48,156 nt of DNA from Coxiellaceae bacterium (GTDB lineage: Bacteria > Pseudomonadota > Gammaproteobacteria > Coxiellales > Coxiellaceae): NCBI GenBank assembly GCA_029212885.1, contig JARGPC010000014.1:1-48156 (forward strand), given 5' to 3'. How positions within the stretch are numbered: position 1 is the first letter of the stretch; every line of letters starts with the position of its first letter. The notes under the pieces are model-generated. The model did no database searches. It was not told the origin of the DNA and worked only from the letters and a program-made list of their open reading frames with translations. Made by a program: the position numbers and the translations under genes. Positions 6,947 to 17,080 of the stretch are shown one piece after another.

Positions 6947-9479
6947 GATGCACCTCCGGTTTTGTTTTATTAGCTACAAATGTAACGTCTGACAGCCAGT
7001 CTGATGAAGTCGGTATACTGACCTGTTGAATTACTTTTTGTGGCTGCGTAGCTTTATCTTGTAATACTAACTCATAGTCACCAACGGCTAATTGATTAAA
7101 AACAAAAAATCCATCTGCTTCTACCGTTGTTTCAGCTATTTGTTCACCCGTTTTTTTATCCAACGCAAGAATCTTTGTATCTGTTGGAATCGCCACATCC
7201 GATAGCACTTGACCATCAATACCACCCGCCCATTGAATCTCTGGGTTGTAATTAAGGATCGTACCAGGACGCAATTCTGCAACTTCCACTTGGTCTGGCA
7301 ACATATATTCAGCCGTTAATGTTCTAGCATCTACTTTGACACGCTGTTTTTCCTCCACCGGCACTCCAGCAATAAAATAATGCCCGTCTTTATCAGTGAT
7401 CGCAAAAGCACTGCCTGCCGATACACGCACACCTTCTAAAGGTATACCGTCTTTATGCTTACCATCATGACTTGGCGCTCGAACATAACCCGTAATACTG
7501 CCCGTGCCGAAGTCATTGTAGTTACGGAAACGGTATCCAGTGCCAAATATCCCCTGAAATGATAATACGGCATTGATACTCTCATTATCAAATGTGGCTG
7601 ACAGTAGCCAATGATGGCGCGCGCGGTAAGACAAAGTACCTGAAAAAGTTATTTTCCCATGGTTAGGTATCAATAAACCAACATTAGTATCCCATTGCGT
7701 TTTGCCATTACCTTGCAGTCGATACATCACAAAACTCTGCCCAACATTGTCGGTTTGCCATGAGTGACTCACCTCAATCAACTGCGCTGATGTCATACGA
7801 AAATCAACCGTGGCAATAGCAAAGCCACTGTTACTGCTGTCATCTTGATTCCAACTGTAACCCCCTTCAGTTGAAGTTGACCAACGCTGATTAAAGTTAC
7901 CTGTAATATCTTCACTCAACGTATTACCGCCGATATCGTTGGTGTATTTGCTCGCGAAGCGCCATGTATCTCGATTATAAATATCTTCAACAGACCAACT
8001 CTGATCTGAATTAATAATATTATCAGCCAGCGACGCCGTTGGCGCTAAACTGCGCATATAAACCAGTGGACTATCGTCATTGATATGATTAATGGCCAAA
8101 CGAATATTGTGTTTGTCAAAATAAGTAATATTACTTTGTGCCGAATAGTCAGTATCAGTGTTGTATCGCAGCGTTTCAGCAATCACATCGACCCACGACT
8201 TTGGCCGCCACGCTAAGTCAATCATGCCAGCTGCTGAACTGGTGTTAGGACCATCGGGAAGCTCCAATAAATGCGCCCCTAAGGTGGCACTATTAAAAAA
8301 GCCATAACGCCAATCCATGTGCACATAACGCGGTGTATCACCCTGATCAATCTGACCAACCACTGCTTGTACATCAAAATTCTTATGCGCCAAGATCAAA
8401 CCATAATCATTTGAGATAACGATATCTTTTTGCTGACTAGTCCCATCACGATTGTAAATCTTAATCGTAAAAATATCCCCTTGAATCGCTGATGGCGTAT
8501 TAATAATATAGCTACCACTATTACCAGCGATTTGTGTCGTTAGTAATACACCGTTACGATACACATCCACTTCCGATGCAGGCATAGCACGTCCCACATA
8601 CTTAAATCCACCACCACCGCCTTGCGCTGGCTTTAAACGCTCAAACTCCAGTGAACGCTTTAACACTAAATACGGCAACAACAAGCTATTTTCCGTTTCG
8701 GTATGACCCACTCGCAATAAATTTACCTGCCCCGGCTTGGTCACACTGTAATTCCAATATATCTTATCTGTTTGTGATCGCGGCAAATCGTAACCCGCAT
8801 TACCATTGACGTATAACGTTCCTTTAAATACATCCAGGTTGGTTTCCGTGCTTAGACCCAATTGCGAATGTAAATTTTCATCTAGCGCCCAATCAAAGCG
8901 ATAGCGGCTCTCGATACTCCAGGGATCCTTAGGCTGATCAACTGGTGCATGTTCAAATTCATTTTGTTGACGCTTTAATAGTTTTTCACGCTTGATCGCC
9001 AGATCATGTCGGCGCAGTACTTCTTTCGGTAAAATAAATTGCGGCACCAGTTGCAAGCTATATTGCTTTAAATTCCACTGTGCGTTCAACGGTAACCAAC
9101 GTACTAAAGCGGTATAGCTTAGCCACAACTTACCATCTTGATGCACCAAAGCATCAGGTGGCAGTTGCTGTATTGTCTTACCATAAATCAGTTGCTTTTT
9201 CTTACCATCAAGTACGGCTATTAAGCCATTGGGAGGAATGAGCGCAGTACAGCGCAAAGCAGTGACATCGCAGTGCGAACGCAAACCGAACCATTGCCGC
9301 AAAATATTTTCAACATTCAAGTAAGGCTGTTCATGTTGATTCATTTTAACGGCATAAAATTGACTCTGTAAATCTTCTGCTACAAATAGGGCTATGTCTT
9401 CATTTTCTAATTGAATCGGTTTAGCAGTGGCGGCCGTTGTTAATAACAACAGCAGAATGCCTATGCACCATCGAAACAT
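6933..9479 (-). CDS. Outer-membrane usher of a chaperone-usher pilus
   Basis: This 848-residue protein begins with a signal peptide (about 1-19, ending ATA). It has a periplasmic N-terminal domain, a long beta-barrel region, and a plug-like segment near residues 290-350 that contains GGGGGFKYVGR, DVYRNGVLL and IYNRDG, characteristic of fimbrial ushers. From about residue 670 there are two carboxypeptidase-regulatory-like beta sandwiches, marked by PLEGVRVSAG followed by TDKDGHYFIAGVP and by EADGFFVFNQL. The usher is the pore and assembly platform that takes chaperone-bound subunits and threads the pilus outwards. It starts 5 bases after the chaperone gene ends and overlaps the next pilin by 14 bases, so the cluster is one operon. 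The subtype appears non-classical because the subunits are DUF4402-like. Confidence 0.9.
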   Translation of the reverse strand: MFRWCIGILLLLLTTAATAKPIQLENEDIALFVAEDLQSQFYAVKMNQHEQPYLNVENILRQWFGLRSHCDVTALRCTALIPPNGLIAVLDGKKKQLIYGKTIQQLPPDALVHQDGKLWLSYTALVRWLPLNAQWNLKQYSLQLVPQFILPKEVLRRHDLAIKREKLLKRQQNEFEHAPVDQPKDPWSIESRYRFDWALDENLHSQLGLSTETNLDVFKGTLYVNGNAGYDLPRSQTDKIYWNYSVTKPGQVNLLRVGHTETENSLLLPYLVLKRSLEFERLKPAQGGGGGFKYVGRAMPASEVDVYRNGVLLTTQIAGNSGSYIINTPSAIQGDIFTIKIYNRDGTSQQKDIVISNDYGLILAHKNFDVQAVVGQIDQGDTPRYVHMDWRYGFFNSATLGAHLLELPDGPNTSSAAGMIDLAWRPKSWVDVIAETLRYNTDTDYSAQSNITYFDKHNIRLAINHINDDSPLVYMRSLAPTASLADNIINSDQSWSVEDIYNRDTWRFASKYTNDIGGNTLSEDITGNFNQRWSTSTEGGYSWNQDDSSNSGFAIATVDFRMTSAQLIEVSHSWQTDNVGQSFVMYRLQGNGKTQWDTNVGLLIPNHGKITFSGTLSYRARHHWLLSATFDNESINAVLSFQGIFGTGYRFRNYNDFGTGSITGYVRAPSHDGKHKDGIPLEGVRVSAGSAFAITDKDGHYFIAGVPVEEKQRVKVDARTLTAEYMLPDQVEVAELRPGTILNYNPEIQWAGGIDGQVLSDVAIPTDTKILALDKKTGEQIAETTVEADGFFVFNQLAVGDYELVLQDKATQPQKVIQQVSIPTSSDWLSDVTFVANKTKPEVHHGLA

Positions 9480-9484
9480 GCGAC

Positions 9485-10264
9485 TTAACTCAAATTACAC
9501 ACCGCATGACCTTTACCTTGATAAGGCGGATCGGCTTGCCAATTCAGGATATATTGTTTCGAGCTTGCTAAAATTTTAGTTGGCAAGCTGCGTTTACTAT
9601 CTCGTAGCAATACCAAATCAACAGGCGTAACTTTGGTATGCGATAAGGGCGTAACTTTCAGAGTTCCCTCAAAACGCCATGGACTTTCATTGGTCGCAGC
9701 AATAGCCAAATGACCATCTTTTAAACGGCGACATTGAAATGCTAACTTAGCATCGCCAGTACCTTTCGTGCCATAAATACTAATCGCCATTTCCATCATC
9801 ATATTTAAATTAAATTTAATCGATTTTTTATCACCACGCGCGGCTACCGATGCAGGTCTCTGATTAGCATGAATCATATGAAATAATAAGTGCGAACGAT
9901 AGGCGCCTGAGGGCAGATTATGTGGCGGGCTAATCGACATGCGCACCTCTCGCTCCTCGCCTGGCGATAATGATAATGCGCGCGGACTCACAATAATGTA
10001 AGAAGACAAATCATAAGACTTTTCTTTTTTAGGAAATAATGCTTGACCTAATTGTAGGCTACGTGATGCCACCGGCATAAAAATAGGCTTGATCTTAATA
10101 TGAACACGGTCGTCGCCGGTATTTGACACAATAAAGGTTTGAATTTTTCGGTGTGACAGATCGATATTTACATGTGTGGGCGCTACCAAAAACGAACGTT
10201 GAGCAACAGCCATATGAGTGATCACTAAGATCAGTCCACACAACACTAAGCGCAAAACTGGCAT
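9485..10264 (-). CDS. Periplasmic pilus chaperone, PapD-like
   Basis: This 259-residue protein has a signal peptide (about 1-21, ending AVAQ) and an immunoglobulin-like first domain. The segment VSPRALSLSPGEEREVRMS (near residues 92-110) matches the conserved chaperone region P-x-x-x-x-L-x-P-G-E-x-x-x-x-R. Such chaperones bind and stabilise pilin subunits by donor-strand complementation before delivery to the usher. It is the first gene of the operon, followed by the usher with a 5-base gap. No two-component or phase-switch element is visible upstream, where only 62 bases separate it from mpl. Confidence 0.88.
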   Translation of the reverse strand: MPVLRLVLCGLILVITHMAVAQRSFLVAPTHVNIDLSHRKIQTFIVSNTGDDRVHIKIKPIFMPVASRSLQLGQALFPKKEKSYDLSSYIIVSPRALSLSPGEEREVRMSISPPHNLPSGAYRSHLLFHMIHANQRPASVAARGDKKSIKFNLNMMMEMAISIYGTKGTGDAKLAFQCRRLKDGHLAIAATNESPWRFEGTLKVTPLSHTKVTPVDLVLLRDSKRSLPTKILASSKQYILNWQADPPYQGKGHAVCNLS

Positions 10265-10326
10265 TCCGATTCTCCTAGATAAAAGACCTAGTGTAAAACA
10301 TGTAGGCTATGTGATCTAGAAAAATC

Positions 10327-11691
10327 CTATATCGATGCTAATTGTTCCTGCAGTGTTTGATAAATACCAGCAAAAGAACGGTTACTCATGATCACTACAT
10401 GATCACCTGCCCGCGCTGTGTCGACAATGCCCGCAATTAGCTGATCAATATCGGCTGAAACACAGGCTTTACCTTGGTAGGTTTTGGTCCAAGATTGCGC
10501 ATCCCAACCCGATTCTTGTGGCGCCAGCATAAAAGTCGCATCTGCATCATCAAATAAACCTTGCAACCTGTCTTGGTGATGCCCTGATCGCATCGTATGC
10601 GAAGCAAATTCAATCACAGCGATGACTCGTTCATCTTTTTTCGCTTTGGCACGCATCGCGGCTAAGGTATAAGCTACCGCCGTGGGGTGATGCGCAAAGT
10701 CATCATAAATTTTAATATCATGTACACAAGCAATTTGCTCTAAGCGGCGTTTAATACCTGGAAATTGCTTAAATGCAGACTTCAATTGAGCATCACTCAC
10801 CCCTAAATGGCGCGCAGCGATCAGTGCAGCGGTAGCATTTTTAACATTATGCTCACCCAACATCGGCCATTCTATATCAATACGATGATCGCCTTCAGTC
10901 ACTGCAAAAGCAGTACCATCATCCGTCAATAATTGCCAACGCACATCGCCCTGCTGTTGCCCCCAACTAACGGTTGGTGTCCAACAGCCACTCTCTATTA
11001 CTGATAGCACATCATCATCTTCTTCAGGGTGTATCACTAATCCGTTCTGCGGAATCGTGCGTAACAAAATATGAAACTGCCACTTAATCGCATCCAAGTT
11101 GGCAAAGATATCAGCATGGTCAAATTCAAGATTATTAAATAACAATATATTCGGATGGTAGTGCAAAAACTTTGAACGCTTATCAAAAAATGCGCTGTCG
11201 TATTCATCAGCTTCAATCACAAACGGTTTATCATTACCCAAGTGAGCCGAATGTTCCAAACCTTGTGGTACACCACCGATTAAATAGCCGCAATCGATAC
11301 CGGCTTGCTTCAATAACCAGACTAATAAGGTAGTGGTCGTGGTTTTGCCGTGCGTACCGGCAACAGCTATCACCTGACGTTTGGCTAAAATATTTTCATA
11401 CAACCAACGCGGACCCGACGCATAAGAAATCCGTTCATTTAATACATATTCGACACAGGAATTTCCACGCGTCATGACATTACCAATAATCACGCAATCC
11501 GGTGCGGGTTGCAGGTGTTTTACGTCATAGCCTTCATATAAGGTAATACCCAAATCACGCAAGCGATCCGACATCGGGGGATAGACATTTTCGTCTGAAC
11601 CGGTCACTTCAAAGCCAGCCTGAACCGCCAGCTGCGCCAAGCCGCCCATAAATGTGCCACAAATACCGAGAATATGAATACGTTTTGTCAT
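10327..11691 (-). CDS. mpl: UDP-N-acetylmuramate:L-alanyl-gamma-D-glutamyl-meso-diaminopimelate ligase
   Basis: This 454-residue cytosolic enzyme reattaches the recycled murein tripeptide to UDP-MurNAc, feeding peptidoglycan precursors back into synthesis. The N-terminus HILGICGTFMGGLA is the typical Mpl Rossmann motif, and the ATP loop GTHGKTTT is at 112-119. EADEYDSAFFDKRSK and DDFAHHPTAV are further ligase motifs that separate Mpl from MurC. An upstream GTG at 11700 is in frame, but I chose the ATG at 11691 because family members start just before the HILGIC strand and GAG lies 9 bases upstream. It stands alone between the pilus operon and a repeat-bearing gap. Confidence 0.95.
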   Translation of the reverse strand: MTKRIHILGICGTFMGGLAQLAVQAGFEVTGSDENVYPPMSDRLRDLGITLYEGYDVKHLQPAPDCVIIGNVMTRGNSCVEYVLNERISYASGPRWLYENILAKRQVIAVAGTHGKTTTTTLLVWLLKQAGIDCGYLIGGVPQGLEHSAHLGNDKPFVIEADEYDSAFFDKRSKFLHYHPNILLFNNLEFDHADIFANLDAIKWQFHILLRTIPQNGLVIHPEEDDDVLSVIESGCWTPTVSWGQQQGDVRWQLLTDDGTAFAVTEGDHRIDIEWPMLGEHNVKNATAALIAARHLGVSDAQLKSAFKQFPGIKRRLEQIACVHDIKIYDDFAHHPTAVAYTLAAMRAKAKKDERVIAVIEFASHTMRSGHHQDRLQGLFDDADATFMLAPQESGWDAQSWTKTYQGKACVSADIDQLIAGIVDTARAGDHVVIMSNRSFAGIYQTLQEQLASI

Positions 11692-11815
11692 GCTGTGCAC
11701 TCGTTAGTCATTAGTGCCGACATGCTAACATATAGCACGCTTTCAACAAACCGCATGACCTAGACTTGTCACCAAGCGAGGAGTTTACGACGAAGCAATC
11801 TATTGCCTACTTACA

Positions 11816-11839
11816 ATCCCGGACTCGATCCGGGATCCA
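11816..11839. repeat. Copy of the dispersed palindromic repeat
   Basis: ATCCCGGA (11816-11823) and TCCGGGAT (11829-11836) form an 8-bp hairpin with loop CTCGA, followed by CCAG. It belongs to the same family as the copies near 21.8, 25.9, 27.3, 28.8 and 32.9 kb. The rest of the 229-base gap between mpl and the ankyrin gene shows nothing recognisable. Confidence 0.85.
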
Positions 11840-11920
11840 GTAATTCCATTCCCGGGTATTTCCCCCACCCAACCTTTAGTGTAAGTTTTGGCCAATACAT
11901 AATCATATAAAGAATACACA

Positions 11921-14900
11921 ATGCGTCCGGCAGAACAGACTGCAAGAATCACAGATAAATCAGTTGCCTTAGCAAGGGATGGCGTGCATAACACCACCCG
12001 CAATGCAGCTATTGCTAAGTTTTTATATGAAGTATTTGCAAACGATTTTGGTGGCACGGTGGTCGCACCCTCACCGCGTCGCGAAGGCGTGACGCTATTT
12101 GCGCGCCCCGTGAGTGGCGCCGCACACGGTGTTGCCGGACGAGTAGAGACCGTCTGCGATGATGATGAATCAAAACACGGCTCTAGCATGCCACCGCCGG
12201 ATGGCAAATCCACCTCGATCATTAATATTGCAGAAGACAGCATAGATGAGCTATTTGCAGAATTTAGAAAGCTTGGACCATACGAATCAGTTATAAAATA
12301 TTGGCAAGATAAGTTCAAAGAAGGAATACAACCCGCTCTAGACAGCGGTGTATTTTATTCAAAAGCTTTAGAAGAAAAAATTTCTGTTGTCATGCCAATA
12401 AAAGATGTAGTCGCCGCTATTGCTACCTTAGTGCTTGATAATGAGAACCTCTATTTTAGAGATGCTAAAGATCGCAGCACTCGGATACAAAAATTATTTA
12501 ACAATATGCATTCTGTATCGGTTGAGAATATCTGTCACACCGGCCAGCGCGATGCTGTGCTAAATGCGATCGACTGTGTGGAATTTTATTGCGGCGACAC
12601 CAAACGCAGCTATCGGTTTCCAGAAAGCCTACCCGCCTATATGTCATCACTGCAACACACCTATATTGAACGTTACCTGGATGAAAAAAAGCAATCCAAC
12701 TTTAACCAATACAGCCAATTAATGCTGACATGGTGTAAAGATGGACTGCCTGAAACGGAAATTGGCCAACTAGCTGATTATATCAAAAAGTATGACGACG
12801 ATATTAATCAAACGCTGATGACTATTGGCCTTTGCCCCAGCGACCGTGAAATTGGCGACCTTAAGAAACAATATTTTCGTGAATATTTGCAATATATCGA
12901 CCCTATTTTAGGTGAAAACACGTATTGGCATTGCGTAGAAGAAATACAACATATGTCTGAGGGAAGCAATGAATCACGCAACAAGTATCTTCATGAATTG
13001 AAGACTGCTATTTTGAAAGCGACAAAACCCAGTGAAGTAACACAGCTGGAACCTCAGCTTAAAGCTTTGTTAATGATTGAGTCTAGCCAAAGAAACATAA
13101 AGCGCTATCGCCTTGCGTTACAGTATCACCTCAATGAAGAGGGGATTAGTATTATTACTACAGCGCAGCAAGCTATCGCTGATTACTACGCCATTGGATC
13201 ACCCGCTGCAAGCCTAAAAGATAAAACCACGCGAGACCTGCAAACACTCCATCAAGCTGTCAGTGCTTTCAAATCCCAAGGCTGGGTAGATGGAATCGAA
13301 AATTTCTTTGCTCGTTTATTTCCGAGCCCAAATATGCTCTACTTTAGCCCAGCTCAAGCGAGAAAGCTGGATAGTGATTTTATCACCGATATGACTGTAG
13401 ATGATGCGTGGCTAGATCACCACTTTCCTAGCAATCGTGGCACATCGGTTATTGAATTTTCTGTCTATACCGCTAACTATTTTTTAATCTATTTACTAAC
13501 GCATTCGCATAAAGATTGGCCAGCGCGAGCACCCGATATCTTAACTGATTTAATTCGATACTTTGATGAAAGCTTAGGTGTCGACGAAGAAACAGAACAA
13601 GAGCAGCTACAACATCAAGCGCTTAAAGAAAGCAGTTATAACGCACAATTTCTATGTTTTTTGCATGTGGTTAGCGATATTGCGACAGGCCATACAGAGC
13701 ATGAAAAATTTAATGATCAAAGATTTATTTTTTCATATTCGATGCTCGCCATATACTGTAATTTCCATGCGTCGTTTGAAATGCTGTGGTCCTATCTAGA
13801 TGAAGATCAACAATATAAGATTATATATGACACAGAAAATAGAAGAACCCAACACACCGGTGATAATCCTGCCTTACTGATCACCACCAAGTATGGGTAT
13901 GCAAATACTAGCCAACAACTAGTATCACTGCTCACTCCCCCCTTTAGAGACTACACGATAGAGCGGAATTTAATCGAAGATACACTGCGCTATGCCGTTA
14001 GATCCAATCGAATTGATATTGTTAAAGTATTTTTAGATGCTGAAAACATTCCTCAAGAGCTTATAAACACTCCCACAAATATTTATTCCCTCCTACCAGA
14101 CAGTCTGATGAATGTAACGTTACTACATATGGCCGCAAAATTGAATTTAGCTGATATGATCACACTGCTATTAAATCATGAAAAAGTGGATATTACAGCT
14201 AAAGCTGAATACTATGAACCACGCGTTGGTGTACGCCCTATAAACACACTGGAAATTGCCATTAAATATGGCTCCATTGCAACCGTTAACACGCTATTAT
14301 CCAATGATAAAATTGAAGTATCTATTGATGATCTACACCAAGCAGCAAAACTTGGTAATATTGAAATATTTAAACGAGTGTTCTCGCGCTTTAAGATGCA
14401 GCATTATGAGCAACGTCGCATCGGATTTAATAGCCTCACATCTGCATATTTCAATTTAACCACAACTGCAATGGAAAACTCACATACAGATATATTAAAA
14501 GCCATACTCGAATACGAAAACGAGAGAGTAATAGCACAAGGATCTCATCCCTCATGGCATGTGCATCACTGCCCTTTCCGCGAACTTAATTATGCGGTAA
14601 AAAAACGTGACATCGAATTAGTTAAATTACTATTCAGCTACAATCATACTTTTCACCGTACATTGAAACAGCCAGAATTATTTGGAATTGCATTTGTAAC
14701 AGCTATAAAAAATGGCGATACCGACATAGTTAATATACTAATGGAGCAGAGTGACTGCTATAAGAAACGGGGCGTACTCGAATGGGCTGACGAGTCTTAC
14801 AAGTGGGGCCAACCAAGATATTCCATGTCATCTTTATTGCACGTTGCCGCAGAGCATGGTCGTACAGACATAGTCAAACTGCTACTCGCTGATGGTGATT

Positions 14901-15130
14901 ATAATGTGAACCATACAGACCCCGATGGCTGGACCGCGTTACACATCGCTGCCTATTATAACCAATCAAAGGTAGCCAAATTGTTATTAGCAGATGGCAG
15001 AATTAATACAGGCATACGAAGCGAAAGAACGAGAGAAACCGCACTGCAAATAGCACTCAATCGTGGAAATAGCTCCGTGGCTTTTGCCATTAGTCCAATA
15101 GGATGCGTCTTCAACTGCACGATTAGCTAG
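11921..15130 (+). CDS. Large ankyrin-repeat protein, possible secreted effector
   Basis: This 1069-residue protein has no signal peptide or membrane segment. Residues 1-640 are mainly helical and unrecognised. From about 645 to 1055 there are ankyrin-type repeats; the clearest are TLLHMAAKLNLADMITLLLNH, SLLHVAAEHGRTDIVKLLLADG and WTALHIAAYYNQSKVAKLLLADG, with several degenerate ones between. Ankyrin repeats bind proteins, and large ankyrin proteins are common among effectors of intracellular bacteria, but no secretion signal can be proved here. Residues about 45-95 are GC-rich and Pro/Arg/Gly-rich, unlike the AT-rich remainder. The last repeat is cut short, ending in SPIGCVFNCTIS, which could reflect an old frameshift. 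The start is the first ATG and has only a weak AAAGAA upstream, so it is uncertain. Confidence 0.8.
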   Translation: MRPAEQTARITDKSVALARDGVHNTTRNAAIAKFLYEVFANDFGGTVVAPSPRREGVTLFARPVSGAAHGVAGRVETVCDDDESKHGSSMPPPDGKSTSIINIAEDSIDELFAEFRKLGPYESVIKYWQDKFKEGIQPALDSGVFYSKALEEKISVVMPIKDVVAAIATLVLDNENLYFRDAKDRSTRIQKLFNNMHSVSVENICHTGQRDAVLNAIDCVEFYCGDTKRSYRFPESLPAYMSSLQHTYIERYLDEKKQSNFNQYSQLMLTWCKDGLPETEIGQLADYIKKYDDDINQTLMTIGLCPSDREIGDLKKQYFREYLQYIDPILGENTYWHCVEEIQHMSEGSNESRNKYLHELKTAILKATKPSEVTQLEPQLKALLMIESSQRNIKRYRLALQYHLNEEGISIITTAQQAIADYYAIGSPAASLKDKTTRDLQTLHQAVSAFKSQGWVDGIENFFARLFPSPNMLYFSPAQARKLDSDFITDMTVDDAWLDHHFPSNRGTSVIEFSVYTANYFLIYLLTHSHKDWPARAPDILTDLIRYFDESLGVDEETEQEQLQHQALKESSYNAQFLCFLHVVSDIATGHTEHEKFNDQRFIFSYSMLAIYCNFHASFEMLWSYLDEDQQYKIIYDTENRRTQHTGDNPALLITTKYGYANTSQQLVSLLTPPFRDYTIERNLIEDTLRYAVRSNRIDIVKVFLDAENIPQELINTPTNIYSLLPDSLMNVTLLHMAAKLNLADMITLLLNHEKVDITAKAEYYEPRVGVRPINTLEIAIKYGSIATVNTLLSNDKIEVSIDDLHQAAKLGNIEIFKRVFSRFKMQHYEQRRIGFNSLTSAYFNLTTTAMENSHTDILKAILEYENERVIAQGSHPSWHVHHCPFRELNYAVKKRDIELVKLLFSYNHTFHRTLKQPELFGIAFVTAIKNGDTDIVNILMEQSDCYKKRGVLEWADESYKWGQPRYSMSSLLHVAAEHGRTDIVKLLLADGDYNVNHTDPDGWTALHIAAYYNQSKVAKLLLADGRINTGIRSERTRETALQIALNRGNSSVAFAISPIGCVFNCTIS

Positions 15131-15136
15131 GCGTAG

Positions 15137-15739
15137 TTATATAAGCGGCATATACTGATCAGCATCAGCATCATAGACTGAAATCTCGCCAGACTTGATA
15201 TCAAAAAACCAGCGGTGAATCGCTAGTTGTTGCTGCTCAACACGTTCAGCAATCCAGGGAAAGGTAAGGCAATTATTATACGAATGAGTTAAAGCATGAC
15301 GCGAACAGTGATCAACATCAGACACGTGGTCATGCTGACCTAGCACTGACACCCACTGACTGATAAAATCATCCTGCTCAGGGTTAGCGCCCTGCAGTAA
15401 AGCTTGAATACCGCCGCATTGGCTGTGCCCCAAAATAATCAGGTGTTTAACATTCAGGTAGCAAATACCAAATTCCAAAGCCGCGCTGGTACCATGGAAA
15501 TTTTCATCCGCTTCATAAGGCGGCACAATGTTGGCCACATTGCGCACCATAAATAATTCACCCGGATCAGTCTGTAATATTAATGCAGGATCAACGCGGG
15601 AATCACTGCATGCTACCACCATATATTCAGGTTGTTGCCCTTGCTCAGCTAACTGCTGCATAAGGTTTACTTGGCCATCAGCATACAGCCGACGAAACTG
15701 ACGGTAGCCACCTAATAATTTTTCCATGGATGCTTTCAT
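15137..15739 (-). CDS. Beta-class carbonic anhydrase
   Basis: This 200-residue cytosolic zinc enzyme interconverts CO2 and bicarbonate. The zinc ligands and catalytic dyad are visible: C44-S-D46-S-R48, then H105-x-x-C108 in GHSQCGG. Length and motif spacing match bacterial beta-carbonic anhydrases. Two starts are possible, Met1 and Met5; both retain the whole domain. The gene converges on the ankyrin gene with a 6-base gap and is divergent from the CoA-transferase gene. Roles could include bicarbonate supply for carboxylases or pH adaptation; the context does not decide. Confidence 0.95.
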   Translation of the reverse strand: MKASMEKLLGGYRQFRRLYADGQVNLMQQLAEQGQQPEYMVVACSDSRVDPALILQTDPGELFMVRNVANIVPPYEADENFHGTSAALEFGICYLNVKHLIILGHSQCGGIQALLQGANPEQDDFISQWVSVLGQHDHVSDVDHCSRHALTHSYNNCLTFPWIAERVEQQQLAIHRWFFDIKSGEISVYDADADQYMPLI

Positions 15740-15915
15740 GCAAAATAGTCTAACTGAAGTTAGCTTTAATTCACAGAAAAACTGAACGAGGCTGTGGATA
15801 AATGCTTAGTAACCCAGTTTTATATATTACTTTCAACAACTTAATTACTCGACCATTAATTGCACAGTATCGATTATACTTAGCTAGGTATTCACTCTCT
15901 ATACAAGGATATAAA

Positions 15916-17073
15916 ATGAGCAAGGCGCCCCTCAAAGGCATTACTGTTTTAGACCTAACCCGCGTTGTATCCGGCCCATACTGCACCATGCTGCTAAGTA
16001 ATTTAGGTGCAACCATTATTAAGGTTGAACGGCCCGGGAGTGGTGATGATACACGCAGATCGGCACCATTTCAGGGCGACACCTCCACCTATAACGCTAT
16101 CTTCAATCATGATAAGAAAAGTATCGCTTTGGATTTGAAAGATCCTGATGATAAAAAAATACTCGATGCATTATTACCAAGAGCTGATGTACTGGTTGAA
16201 AATTTTCGGCCTGGTGTCATGGAAAAACTGGGACTGGGCTGGGAAACGCTACATAAACAATATCCTGAACTCATTTATGCAGCGATCTCAGGTTATGGTT
16301 TAACTGGCCCCATCGCTGACCATGCATGTTATGACTTAATTGCACAAGGGGTATCAGGGCTGATGTCACTCACCGGTCATCCAGAAGAAAAACCGACTAA
16401 GGTGGGCACCGAAGTGTCAGACATTGTTACTGGTATCTTTGCTTCCTATGGCATCAATACCGCGCTATATCATCGCGCGATGACCGGTGAAGGCAGTTTA
16501 GTCGATGTGGCTATGTTAGATTCTACTTTGTCGCTTTTATACAGTGCCGTTAATCGTTACACCTCCAGTGGTGACATCCCTACCGCTATGGGTAACCGCC
16601 ATCCAATGGCCGTTCCCTTTAATACATACCCGACTAAAGATCGACCATTTAATATTGCCGTTGCGAATGATTCGTTATTTATAAAATTATGCGATGCGTT
16701 AGAGCACCCCGAGCTAGCACAAGATGAGCGCTTTAAGAATCTTAGCGCACGCGCTGAGCATCGTGATGCATTAGACGAAATTTTAATTGATATTTTACAA
16801 CACAAAACAGCGAAAGAATGGTTAGAACGTTGTGTTGCTGCTGGTGTACCTGCGGGGCGTATTTATGATATGCACGAGGTGCTGGAATTTCCACAGCTCA
16901 AACACCGTAATATGGTGGCAGAGTTTAAAGATGGCTATTTACCTGGCATCAAATTTCCCGGCACACCAATCAAAATGTCATGCCTCGACGATAACAATAC
17001 ATTCGGTCCTGCACCCAAACTCGACGAAAACCGCGACGAGATTTTGCGCTTTATCAACACCGGAAAATGGTAA
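15916..17073 (+). CDS. CaiB/BaiF-type (class III) CoA-transferase
   Basis: This 385-residue enzyme moves CoA between carboxylic acids. It has the family N-terminus LKGITVLDLTRVVSGPYCTMLLSNLG, the VENFRPGVMEKLGLG segment and the SGYGLTGP motif. With the start used here the catalytic aspartate is D169 in GTEVSDIVTG, the position known for formyl-CoA transferase. The substrate cannot be told from sequence; oxalate, succinate, glutarate and carnitine types share this fold. I start at 15916 because AAGGA lies 6 bases upstream and the family begins there; the frame is open further upstream. It precedes the phosphofructokinase gene by 51 bases, but a promoter lies in that gap. Confidence 0.9.
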   Translation: MSKAPLKGITVLDLTRVVSGPYCTMLLSNLGATIIKVERPGSGDDTRRSAPFQGDTSTYNAIFNHDKKSIALDLKDPDDKKILDALLPRADVLVENFRPGVMEKLGLGWETLHKQYPELIYAAISGYGLTGPIADHACYDLIAQGVSGLMSLTGHPEEKPTKVGTEVSDIVTGIFASYGINTALYHRAMTGEGSLVDVAMLDSTLSLLYSAVNRYTSSGDIPTAMGNRHPMAVPFNTYPTKDRPFNIAVANDSLFIKLCDALEHPELAQDERFKNLSARAEHRDALDEILIDILQHKTAKEWLERCVAAGVPAGRIYDMHEVLEFPQLKHRNMVAEFKDGYLPGIKFPGTPIKMSCLDDNNTFGPAPKLDENRDEILRFINTGKW

Positions 17074-17080
17074 TCAATCA

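Noticed and set aside
11800-12318. Open minus-strand frame of 172 codons over the start of the ankyrin gene
   Set aside because: It overlaps the palindromic repeat and mirrors the plus-strand coding frame; the product has no domain or ribosome site.
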